From: Streptomyces spinosus
Lineage (GTDB): Bacteria > Actinomycetota > Actinomycetes > Streptomycetales > Streptomycetaceae
Reading direction: 5' to 3'
DNA length: 64,000 bases
NCBI RefSeq assembly: GCF_020400655.1
Contig: NZ_JAINRC010000009.1
Span: 248,001-312,000 of the forward strand
A program made the position numbers and the translations under genes. Positions 39,716 through 47,515 of this stretch are shown piece after piece. The notes beneath the pieces are model-generated. The model ran no database searches, was not told the origin of the DNA, and worked only from the letters and a program-made list of their open reading frames with translations. Numbering within the stretch: position 1 is the first letter of the stretch; each line of letters starts with the position of its first letter.

Positions 39716-42700
39716 ATGTCGGTCACACGCAGATCGGTCCTGGCCGCCGCCACGGCGGCGCCCGCGGCCGGGACGCTCCTGAACATCTCCGCGGCTCCGG
39801 CCGCCCTCGCCGCCGGGGCGCCCGCCGCCGGGGGACGCCACACCGTGCCCCTCAGGGACGGCTGGCGCTTCGCCCTGGCCGACCCGGACGGCATCACCGA
39901 CCCCGCCGGCGCCTACGCCCGGGCCGCCGAGCCGGGCTACGACGACTCGGCCTGGCGCCAGGTCGCCGTACCGCACGACTGGAGCATCGAGCAGACCCCC
40001 ACGACCGACCACGGCACCACCGGCGGCACCGGCTTCCTCCCCGGCGGCCTCGGCTGGTACCGGCTCGCCCTCACCCTCCCGCGCGACTGGGCGGGCAAGC
40101 GGATCTCGGTCGAGTTCGACGGCGTCTACATGGACGCCCACGTGTACTGCAACGGCACCGAGGTGGGCCGCCACCCCTACGGCTACACCGGGTTCGCCTT
40201 CGACCTCACCGACCTCGTCCACACCGACGGCACCACCGCCGACGTGCTCGCGGTCGAGGTCCGCAACCAGCTGCCCAGCAGCCGCTGGTACTCCGGCAGC
40301 GGCATCTACCGCGAAGCCCGTCTGGTCGTCACCGAGCCAGTGCACGTGGCCCGCTGGGGCACGTACGTCACCACGCCGGAGGTCTCGGCCGACCGGGCGC
40401 TGGTCCGGGTGCGGACCACCGTGCGGAACGCCTCAGGCACCGGCGCGGACGTGGAGGTGCGCTCCCGCGTCGTCGCCCCGGACGGCCGGACCGTCGCCCG
40501 TGCGGCCACCACCGTCGCCGTCCCGGAGGAGGCCACCGAGACCCACGAACTGACCGTCTCCGAGCCCCTCCTGTGGGACTTCGCGAGCCCGGACCACCGC
40601 TACACCCTGCACACCGAGCTGCGGGTCGGGGGCCGCACCACCGACACGCACCGCACGTCCTTCGGCATCCGCGCCTTCCGCTTCGACCCCGACGAGGGCT
40701 TCTCCCTCAACGGCGCGTACACCAAGATCAAGGGAGTCGACCTCCACCACGACCAGGGCGCGCTCGGCGCCGCGATCAGCATCGACGCCGTGCGCCGGCA
40801 GATGCGGATCATGAAGTCGATGGGCGTCAACGCCTTCCGCACCTCCCACAACCCGCCCTCGCCGCAGATGATCCAGGTCTGCGAGGAGCTGGGCATCGTG
40901 ATGATGGTGGAGGCCTTCGACTGCTGGCGCACCGGCAAGACGACGTACGACTACGGCCGGTTCTTCGACGAGTGGTGCGAACGGGACGCCACCGAGATGG
41001 TCCTGGCCGCCCGCAACTCGCCCGCCGTGGTGCTGTGGTCCATCGGCAACGAGATCCCCGACTCGACGTCCACCGCCGGACTCGCCATGGCGGACCGGAT
41101 CATCGCCGCCGTCAGGGCCGCCGACGACACCCGGCCGCTCGTCATCGGCTCCGACAAGTACCGGCACGTACCGGCCAAGGGCTCGGCGGCCGACCTGATG
41201 CTCGCCAAGCTGGACGGCCTGGGCCTCAACTACAACACGGCCAGGTCGGTGGACGCCCTGCACGCGGCCTACCCGCACCTGTTCCTCTTCGAGTCCGAGT
41301 CCTCCTCGGAGACCTCGACCCGCGGCACCTACCAGGAGCCGGAGCACCTGAACACGGGGGAGAACCACACCCCCGGCAGGCGGGAGGTCTCCTCGTACGA
41401 CAACAACCTCGCCTCCTGGACGATGAGCGGCGAGTACGGGCACAAGAAGGACCGGGACCGGAAGTGGTTCGCGGGCCAGTTCCTGTGGTCCGGCATCGAC
41501 TACATCGGCGAACCGACGCCGTACGACGTCTTCCCGGTCAAGGCGTCCTTCTTCGGCGCCGTCGACACCGCCGGCTTCCCCAAGGACATGTACCACCTGT
41601 TCAGGAGCCAGTGGACGACCGAACCGATGGTCCATCTGCTGCCGATGACCTGGAACCACGAGGAGGGCGACACCGTCGAGGTCTGGGCGTACGCCAACGT
41701 GCCCACCGTCGAGCTGTTCCTCAACGGAGAGTCCCTGGGCGTCAGGGAGTTCGACGTCAAGCGGACCACCGACGGCCGCGGTTACCTGGAGACCACCGAA
41801 CCCACCGGCGACGACAAGACCTTCACCGACGGCCCCTACCCGGGCAGTTACACCAGCCCCAACGGCAGCGCGGGCAAGCTGCACCTGACCTGGAAGGTGC
41901 CGTACCGGCCGGGCGAGCTGAAGGCGGTGGCCCGGCGCGGTGGCAAGGCCGTCGCCACCGACGTGCTGCGCACGGCCGCCGCCCCGCACGCCGTACGGCT
42001 CACCGTCGACCGCGCGTCCCTCGCCGCCGACGGCCGTTCGCTGGCCTTCGTCACCGCCGAGATCGTCGACGCGTACGGCGTGGTCGTGCCCGACGCGGAC
42101 CACCTCATCGCCTTCGACGTCACCGGCGGCTCCCTGGCCGGTGTCGACAACGGCCGCCAGGAGAGCGCCGAGCGCTACCAGGCGAGCACCCGGACCGCCT
42201 TCCACGGAAAGGCCCTCGCGATCGTCCGTTCCGGCACCAGGCCCGGCACCCTGAAGGTCACCGCCCGGGTGGACGGCCTGCGCACGGGCACCGCCCGTCT
42301 GGTCACGAACCCGGCCCGCTCGGCCTCGACGACCGCACCCTCCCGCTTCCGGCCCGCTCACCCGGCGCCGCCCCGCCCCCCGCAGGCGGACGCCGGTTAC
42401 TCCGGCCGTCCGGACACCCTGCCCGCCGCCATGCTCGACGGCGACCCGGCCACCGGCTGGTCCAACGCCTTCGTCAAGGCGGCCACCGCGCTGCTGCCCG
42501 CGTTCGGCGGGGCCCGGCCGAAGGACTGGGTGTCGGTCGACTTCGGACGCACCCGGACCTTCGACCGGGTGGCGGTCTCCTTCACCGTCGACACCGGCCA
42601 CACCCTGCCCGAGCGGGCCGAGGTGGCGGTGTGGGACGGCCACGCGTGGGCCCCGGTGACCGGGACGAGGACGCAGTGGGCCACCGCCTCCGACAGCCCG

Positions 42701-42811
42701 ACCGTCATCACCTTCGACGCGGTGCGCGGCTCCCGGCTGCGCCTGACGCTCACCAGCGCCTACCCGGGACAGCCGAAGGGAGCGGTGCGGATCAGCCGGC
42801 TGGACGTGTGA
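39716..42811 (+). CDS. Secreted GH2 beta-galactosidase-like enzyme with C-terminal discoidin-type domain
   Basis: A 1031-residue exported enzyme. Twin-arginine signal (TRRSVLAAATAAPAAG), GH2 sugar-binding domain with WRQVAVPHDWSIEQ and WYSGSGIYREARL, then the TIM barrel with HHDQGALGAA, FRTSHNPPSP, acid/base Glu446 in WSIGNEIPDS and candidate nucleophile Glu526 in LFESESSSE. DUF4982-like and Ig-like domains follow (~580-860), and the end (~880-1031) resembles an F5/8-type C carbohydrate-binding domain (DGDPATGWSNAF). Beta-galactoside or related glycoside hydrolysis outside the cell is expected. Stands alone with a GAGGGAGAG ribosome site. Confidence 0.94.
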   Translation: MSVTRRSVLAAATAAPAAGTLLNISAAPAALAAGAPAAGGRHTVPLRDGWRFALADPDGITDPAGAYARAAEPGYDDSAWRQVAVPHDWSIEQTPTTDHGTTGGTGFLPGGLGWYRLALTLPRDWAGKRISVEFDGVYMDAHVYCNGTEVGRHPYGYTGFAFDLTDLVHTDGTTADVLAVEVRNQLPSSRWYSGSGIYREARLVVTEPVHVARWGTYVTTPEVSADRALVRVRTTVRNASGTGADVEVRSRVVAPDGRTVARAATTVAVPEEATETHELTVSEPLLWDFASPDHRYTLHTELRVGGRTTDTHRTSFGIRAFRFDPDEGFSLNGAYTKIKGVDLHHDQGALGAAISIDAVRRQMRIMKSMGVNAFRTSHNPPSPQMIQVCEELGIVMMVEAFDCWRTGKTTYDYGRFFDEWCERDATEMVLAARNSPAVVLWSIGNEIPDSTSTAGLAMADRIIAAVRAADDTRPLVIGSDKYRHVPAKGSAADLMLAKLDGLGLNYNTARSVDALHAAYPHLFLFESESSSETSTRGTYQEPEHLNTGENHTPGRREVSSYDNNLASWTMSGEYGHKKDRDRKWFAGQFLWSGIDYIGEPTPYDVFPVKASFFGAVDTAGFPKDMYHLFRSQWTTEPMVHLLPMTWNHEEGDTVEVWAYANVPTVELFLNGESLGVREFDVKRTTDGRGYLETTEPTGDDKTFTDGPYPGSYTSPNGSAGKLHLTWKVPYRPGELKAVARRGGKAVATDVLRTAAAPHAVRLTVDRASLAADGRSLAFVTAEIVDAYGVVVPDADHLIAFDVTGGSLAGVDNGRQESAERYQASTRTAFHGKALAIVRSGTRPGTLKVTARVDGLRTGTARLVTNPARSASTTAPSRFRPAHPAPPRPPQADAGYSGRPDTLPAAMLDGDPATGWSNAFVKAATALLPAFGGARPKDWVSVDFGRTRTFDRVAVSFTVDTGHTLPERAEVAVWDGHAWAPVTGTRTQWATASDSPTVITFDAVRGSRLRLTLTSAYPGQPKGAVRISRLDV

Positions 42812-43339
42812 CGGGTACGGCGTGCGCTTCCGCGCTCCCGCGCTCCCGCCACCGGGCCGGGGCGCGGGGCCGCGGTGGCGGGTCGGACAGCCCCTGCTGC
42901 CACCGCGGGGGTCGTGTGGATCAGCGTGTGCCGGTACGGCGTGTCTGTCCGCGTTCCGCCGCCGGACCGGGGCGAGCGGGGCCGCGGTGGCCGGTCACCC
43001 GACTCCTCGTGCCGCTGCGGGGTGCCGTGCCGTCGGGGCCGGGCGGTTGGTAGTGGGGCGGCCCGAGGGGCAGGCGGCGTCGTGGAGGACCGGGCCCAGG
43101 GTGCGTCGCCGTTTCGACCGCACCGTGCCGACCCCGTGCCGCGTCGCCCCGGCCGACCAGCCGCGGCGGATGCGCGCGGGGGCGCTCCCGGGTGGTGGAC
43201 ACCAGCCCGTGGCCCTGCCGCGGGACGCTCGCCGACGGCGGGAACCGGACATGGCTCCAAGCCCTGGCCGGTACCGCATGTAACCCATGGTGACCTGGGC
43301 ATATTTACGGGGGAGTACCCGCGCGGTACCGTGAGCGGC
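42812..43339. other. 528-bp gap with imperfect tandem duplication
   Basis: No convincing gene. Two copies of a ~100-bp sequence, at about 42813-42916 and 42932-43027 (period 119 bp), share GGTACGGCGTG, then CCGGGGCG and CGGGGCCGCGGTGG blocks with gaps. By eye they are roughly three-quarters identical. The right end near 43260-43339 is more AT-rich (CATATTTACGG) and is the likely promoter of the toxin-antitoxin pair. Confidence 0.5.
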
Positions 43340-43579
43340 ATGCCAGCTCTCAACGTGGAGTTCAGCGAACGGGAACTTGAGGACCTGCGGCAGATCGCCA
43401 AGGAGCGCGGTACCTCGATGAAGGCCCTCGTGCGCGAGGCCGCCGCCGCCGACATCGCGCGCCACCGCGCCCTGCAGGAGGGCGCCGAGGCGTTCCGCCG
43501 TTTCTTCGCCGGCCATGCCGAGGAGTTCGCGGCGGCCTTCCCCGACGACGAGCGCCCCACCAGGGGCGAGGCCGCCTGA
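43340..43579 (+). CDS. Ribbon-helix-helix antitoxin-like protein
   Basis: A 79-residue protein, MPALNVEFSERELEDLRQIAKERGTSMKALVREAAAADIARHRAL: one beta strand followed by two helices, the ribbon-helix-helix DNA-binding pattern, then an Ala/Glu/Phe-rich toxin-binding tail (FRRFFAGHAEEFAAAFPDDE). It precedes the Fic-like gene by 3 bp. Expected to neutralise the toxin and repress its own operon. The ATG is preceded by GTGAGCGG, a modest ribosome site; the in-frame extension upstream looks non-coding. Confidence 0.8.
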   Translation: MPALNVEFSERELEDLRQIAKERGTSMKALVREAAAADIARHRALQEGAEAFRRFFAGHAEEFAAAFPDDERPTRGEAA

Positions 43580-43582
43580 GAG

Positions 43583-43960
43583 ATGCCCTCCGTCATCCAT
43601 ATCGACGTTCCCTGGCTGCTCCAGCGGCACGAGGAGGTCCTGCCCGACCAGCCCGCCGTGGACGACTTCTCCGTACTGGTCGCGGCCGTCGCCCGGCACC
43701 GGGTGGACCCGCCCCGGCTCGGTGTGGACTCCGACGCCGCGTGGCGTGCCGCCGCGCTGCTGCACACCCTCGCCGTGCTCAAGCCGCTGCCCGCGGCCAA
43801 CGCCCGCTTCGCCTGCGCCACCGCGGTGGCCTACATGTTCGTCAGCGGCGTCGGCATCGACCCGCCCTACGGCGCCCTCGTCGACCTGGCCCGCGACCTG
43901 ATCTCCGGCAAGAGCGACGTGTACGGTGCGGCCGACCGGCTCCGCTCCTGGCAGCTCTGA
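43583..43960 (+). CDS. Fic/Doc-like toxin component with degenerate active site
   Basis: A 125-residue all-helical protein. AAWRAAALLHTLAVLKPLPAANARFACATAVAYMFVSG aligns with the Doc core, with the Fic loop HPFxxGN/ANKR replaced by KPLPAANAR (Lys67 where the catalytic His is expected, Asn and Arg kept). The rest (VLPDQPAVDDFSVLVAAVARHRV and RDLISGKSDVYGAADRL) resembles Doc proteins in length and helix order. Paired 3 bp after a ribbon-helix-helix gene, so a toxin-antitoxin module, though loss of His argues against AMP-transfer or kinase activity as known. Confidence 0.75.
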   Translation: MPSVIHIDVPWLLQRHEEVLPDQPAVDDFSVLVAAVARHRVDPPRLGVDSDAAWRAAALLHTLAVLKPLPAANARFACATAVAYMFVSGVGIDPPYGALVDLARDLISGKSDVYGAADRLRSWQL

Positions 43961-44294
43961 GGCCGGCGGGCCCGCCCCGTTCCCGGCCGGCGGGGGAAGC
44001 CGCCGGGAGCCGCCGGCCGGGAGCGGGGCCTTCCGGGGTGGACCGGTGCCCAGTCCACCACCGGGCCGCCCGCCGCGGGAGCGTGCGCGTCTCGTGGACG
44101 CGTGCGCGCGCTTCACACGGGGCGCATCAGAAATCCCGCCGCTTTGGCGACAACCACCGGCCGTGCCCGCGATTCTGACTGCTTTTCAACAAGGCCGATC
44201 TCCTCCGTGCGCCTTGTTGCCCCTGTGGCACTTGTGCAAGGGTTCGAGCGCGGTGAATTTCCCGCTCGCACACGCGCCAGAAGGAATCCGCTCC
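43961..44294. other. 334-bp intergenic leader of the second sigma-lectin gene
   Basis: No gene supported. It is GC-rich at first, then AT-richer from about 44120, where a hairpin-forming repeat (44187-44219) and a palindromic CACTTGTG lie upstream of the sigma-lectin start. Confidence 0.45.
44187..44219. promoter_or_regulatory. Inverted repeat in the leader of the second sigma-lectin gene
   Basis: CAACAAGGC and GCCTTGTTG form a perfect 9-bp inverted repeat with a 15-nt spacer, 75 bp upstream of the start. It could be an operator or a leader hairpin. Confidence 0.5.
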
Positions 44295-45839
44295 GTGCTC
44301 ACCCCCCACCCCCCTCGTCCTCCCTATCCGCCGTCCGGCGCCGATCCCGGGGAATCCGACGAGTTCCTCGCCGGCCCGCTGCGGGCCGGCTCCGACGCGG
44401 AGGCATCCCGGTCGGCCGCCCTCCTGATGGCCCGGCACTGGCAGCCGGCCCAGGAGTACGCGGTCATCTGCCTGGCCGCCTCCGGCCCCCTCGCCCACAT
44501 GGTCACCGCGACCGCCTTCCACCAGGTCCTCGGCCGGCTGGCACTCGGCGAGGCCGCCGACGCCCTGCGGCCCCGCCTGCTGGTGGCCGTCCGGGACACG
44601 GTCCTGAACTGGTCCGGCACCGACCGGATCACCGCCGTGCTCCCCGGGCTCGGCAAACCCGCCGGGGGCCCCGGGATGCGCGCCGCGCAACCGCTCGTAC
44701 CCGAGAACCGCACCCTGTCCGACCGTTCCTTCCACGCCCTTTCCCGTCTGGAACAAGCCCTGTTGTGGCACGCCGAGGTCGAGGCCGAACCGGTGGACGT
44801 GCCCGCGGGACTGCTCGGCGTGGACATCCGGAACGCGACCGCCGCGCTCGAACAGGCCAGGGAGAAATTCCGTGAGGGCCTGGTACGCGCCCACCGGGAA
44901 CTCGCACCGGGCAAGGAGTGCCGTTACTACAACCGCCTGCTCGACGTCCCGATCCGCCGGGGCGGCACGCTGCTGCCCGACGTCCAGGAGCATCTGGCCG
45001 GCTGCGCCTACTGCCGGCACGCGGCCGAGCAACTCGGACACACCGACGCCGCGTTGGGCGTGCTGCTCGCCGAGGCCGTGCTCGGCTGGGGCGCCCGCCG
45101 CTACCTCGCGTCGCGCCCCGGCCGCCACCCCGGCTCCGCCCGCGGCGGCTCACGGCGGGCGGGCGGACGCCGGCGCGGCGGCGGCCGGCGCGGCGCCGAG
45201 GAAGCCGGAAGGGGACTGCCGGCCCGCTTCCTCGCCGGCGTGTCCCCGCACCGCGCCTCCGGCACCGCCTGGTCGTCCAGGACGCTGCTCACCGGGGTCG
45301 GCGTGGCCTCGGCCGGGCTGCTCGCCACCGTCCTCGCGGTCGGCGGGTGGCCGGACCGCGACGACGGCACCACTCCCGTCGCCACCAGCGCCACCCCCGG
45401 CGCGCCGGCTCCGTCGGGCACCCTCGGCATGCCCGCCGCCGGCCGGCCCGGTCCGCTGCGCAACGCCGCCGGCCGGTGCCTGGACGTCAAGGGCACGCCG
45501 CAGCAGGGGGCGAGTGCCGTGCTCGCCGACTGTTCCGGCTCGGCCACGCAGCGGTGGACGTACGGCACGGACGGGCTGCTGCGCAGTGCCGCCGGCACCG
45601 GTCTGTGCCTGGACTCGCACGCCGACGCCGGCGTGGTGCTGCTCGGCCGCTGCGCCGGCGCCGGGTCGGAGCGGGGCGACGACGTGCGCTACGACCTGAC
45701 TTCCCGGGGCGAGTTGCTGCCGCGGTGGGACCGGACGCTCGCGCTCGCCGCCGGCGGTGACCAGGCGGGGGCCGACCTCGTCGTCAAGGTTCGGGACGGG
45801 TCCCCCGGCCAACGGTGGCTCTCCGGCGGCTCGTCGTAG
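44295..45839 (+). CDS. Second sigma-like / zinc-finger / transmembrane / ricin-lectin fusion protein
   Basis: A 514-residue paralogue of the 28835-30847 product, GTG start behind AAGGAA. Residues ~30-85 (AALLMARHWQPAQEYAVICLA...AFHQVLGRLAL) and ~140-205 (HALSRLEQALLWHAEVEAEPVDVPAGLLG...REKFREGLVRAHRELAPG) match its sigma-like halves. HLAGCAYC (~232) is the zinc finger; a short Arg/Gly linker leads to one membrane helix (~330-352, LLTGVGVASAGLLATVLAVGGW) and a ricin-type domain (~385-510) with QRW motifs. The shared VEAEP and HRELAP segments show common descent. Predicted as a membrane-bound regulator with an outward lectin. Confidence 0.8.
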   Translation: MLTPHPPRPPYPPSGADPGESDEFLAGPLRAGSDAEASRSAALLMARHWQPAQEYAVICLAASGPLAHMVTATAFHQVLGRLALGEAADALRPRLLVAVRDTVLNWSGTDRITAVLPGLGKPAGGPGMRAAQPLVPENRTLSDRSFHALSRLEQALLWHAEVEAEPVDVPAGLLGVDIRNATAALEQAREKFREGLVRAHRELAPGKECRYYNRLLDVPIRRGGTLLPDVQEHLAGCAYCRHAAEQLGHTDAALGVLLAEAVLGWGARRYLASRPGRHPGSARGGSRRAGGRRRGGGRRGAEEAGRGLPARFLAGVSPHRASGTAWSSRTLLTGVGVASAGLLATVLAVGGWPDRDDGTTPVATSATPGAPAPSGTLGMPAAGRPGPLRNAAGRCLDVKGTPQQGASAVLADCSGSATQRWTYGTDGLLRSAAGTGLCLDSHADAGVVLLGRCAGAGSERGDDVRYDLTSRGELLPRWDRTLALAAGGDQAGADLVVKVRDGSPGQRWLSGGSS

Positions 45840-46254
45840 GGTCGCCGGGACGCCACGCCTGCTGCCGGTCCGTCGCGGACCAGCGACGGCACGGGGCGGC
45901 GGGACACGCGAGGTCCCGGCGCCGCGGTGCCCGCCGGGGGACCGGGTCCGCCGCGGCGGGCCTGCGTGGCCCCGAGGACGGCCCGCCCCGACTGCCGGGC
46001 GGTGTCCCGCGGCTGCCGGCCGGCCGTGACCGTCACGGCGCCCGGCGGGGCCCCGGTCCGGCGGGCAGGTCCGACGGGCCAACGCGCGAGGCGCGGTGCC
46101 AGGGCCCGCGAGCCCGGCATGATCCAAACGAGAGGCCCTGGCGGCGTGGAGCCGGCGGACGCAAGCCTCGCGCGGGGCAGCCGTGCCGCTCAAGCTGCCC
46201 CCCGGAGCCGGTCCCCGAAGGATTCGCGGAGCCGACCACTTGGCCCCGCGTCCC
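45840..46254. other. 415-bp gap with partial MITE copy
   Basis: No gene supported on either strand. It contains hairpin-prone GC-rich DNA and, at 46080-46138, a partial copy of the MITE right end found complete at 59233-59390. Confidence 0.5.
46080..46138. repeat. Partial copy of the MITE right end
   Basis: CAACGCG..CGAGGCGCGGTGCCAGGG, CCCGCGAGCCCGGCATGATCC and AAACGAGAGGCCCT match the last ~59 bp of the element at 59233-59390, with a one-base gap and a few substitutions. No matching left terminal repeat was found nearby, so this is a solo end or remnant. Confidence 0.7.
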
Positions 46255-47433
46255 TCAACAGGCCGCGGTGCCGTCCGTTTCCAGGTCCGAGCGTGTCACC
46301 GTGCCCGGGCGTGCGTGGCCGGACAGAGCCAGGGTCAGGTCGAACTCCGCGAGGAGGCAGCGGATGACGTGCTCCACGCCCGCCTGGCCGTCCAGGCCCA
46401 GGCCGTAGACGTACGGGCGTCCCAGCAGGACCGCCCGCGCGCCCAGGGCCAGGGCCTTGAAGACGTCGTCGCCGGTGCGCACCCCGCTGTCGAACAGCAC
46501 CGTCAGCCGGTCGCCCACCGCGTCCGCGACCCGGGGCAGCGCGTCGGCCGCCGCGACCGAACCGGCCACCTGCCGGCCGCCGTGGTTGGAGACCACCACG
46601 CCGTCCATCCCGGCGTCGGCGGCGAGCCGGGCGTCGTCCGGGTGCAGGACGCCCTTGAGGACGATCGGCCCGTCCCAGTGCTCCCGCAGGAAGGCCAGGT
46701 CGGGCCAGGTGTGGCTCGCGTCCCCGAACAGGCCGAGGAAGTGCAGCACCGCCGCGTTCGGGTCCTCGTGCACCGGCTTGGCAAGGCCCGCCTGGAACGC
46801 CGGGTCGGTGAAGTAGTTGGCGGTGCCCACGCCGTGCACGAACGGCAGGTAGGCCTGGTCCAGATCGCGGGGCCGCCACGCCAGCAGCGGGGTGTCCAGC
46901 GTGACGACCAGCACCGAGAAGCGGGCGGCACGGGCCCGGGCGAGGAAACTCCGGGTCACCTCGCGGTCCTTGCCCCAGTACAGCTGGAACCACCGCTCGG
47001 CGTCCCCCGTCGCCTCCGCCACCTGCTCCATCGGCGTGCTCGAAGCCGACGACAGGACGTACGGCACGCCCTGTGCGGCGGCGGCCCGGGCGGCGGCGGT
47101 CTCGGCGTCCGGGTGCATGATCGACAGCACTCCGACGGGAGCGAGGGCGAGCGGCGCGGGCAGGGTCCGCCCGAGCACCTCGGTGGTGAGGTCGCGCTCG
47201 TGCACGTCCCGCAGCACGCGCGGCACGATCCGGCGCCTGGCCAGGGCCGCCCGGTTGGCGCGGGCCGTGCCGCCGTCGCCCGCGCTGCCCGCCACATAGC
47301 CCACCGGGCCCGGGCCGAGCCGGTGTTCGGCCAGCTCCTCCAGCCGGGTCAGGTCGGTGGGGAGCCGGGGCACGGCCCCGGTCATCCCGTTCAGGTAGAT
47401 CTCGTACTGGAAGTCCGCCCAGTGCTGTGCCAT
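46255..47433 (-). CDS. FMN-dependent alpha-hydroxy-acid oxidase (lactate 2-monooxygenase-like)
   Basis: A 392-residue flavoprotein. MAQHWADFQYEIYLNGMTGAVPRLPTDLTRLEELA is the lactate 2-monooxygenase-type start; YVAGSAGDGGTARANRAALARRRIVPRVLRD, LALAPVGVLSIMHPDAE, FQLYWGKDREV, VTLDTPLLAWRPRDLD, IVLKGVLHPDDARLAADAGMDGVVVSNHGGRQVAGS (Lys, catalytic His, Arg) and FDSGVRTGDDVFKALALGARAVLLGRPYVYGL are the TIM-barrel motifs. It oxidises L-lactate or a related 2-hydroxy acid. Runs 82 bp downstream of the NCS1 permease in the same direction. Confidence 0.93.
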   Translation of the reverse strand: MAQHWADFQYEIYLNGMTGAVPRLPTDLTRLEELAEHRLGPGPVGYVAGSAGDGGTARANRAALARRRIVPRVLRDVHERDLTTEVLGRTLPAPLALAPVGVLSIMHPDAETAAARAAAAQGVPYVLSSASSTPMEQVAEATGDAERWFQLYWGKDREVTRSFLARARAARFSVLVVTLDTPLLAWRPRDLDQAYLPFVHGVGTANYFTDPAFQAGLAKPVHEDPNAAVLHFLGLFGDASHTWPDLAFLREHWDGPIVLKGVLHPDDARLAADAGMDGVVVSNHGGRQVAGSVAAADALPRVADAVGDRLTVLFDSGVRTGDDVFKALALGARAVLLGRPYVYGLGLDGQAGVEHVIRCLLAEFDLTLALSGHARPGTVTRSDLETDGTAAC

Positions 47434-47515
47434 CCGTCAACTCCCGCGCGTCGTCGGCCGCGTGCGCCCCCGACGATACCGACCGGTACGTCGCACGGAG
47501 CGCCGCGGGACCGCG

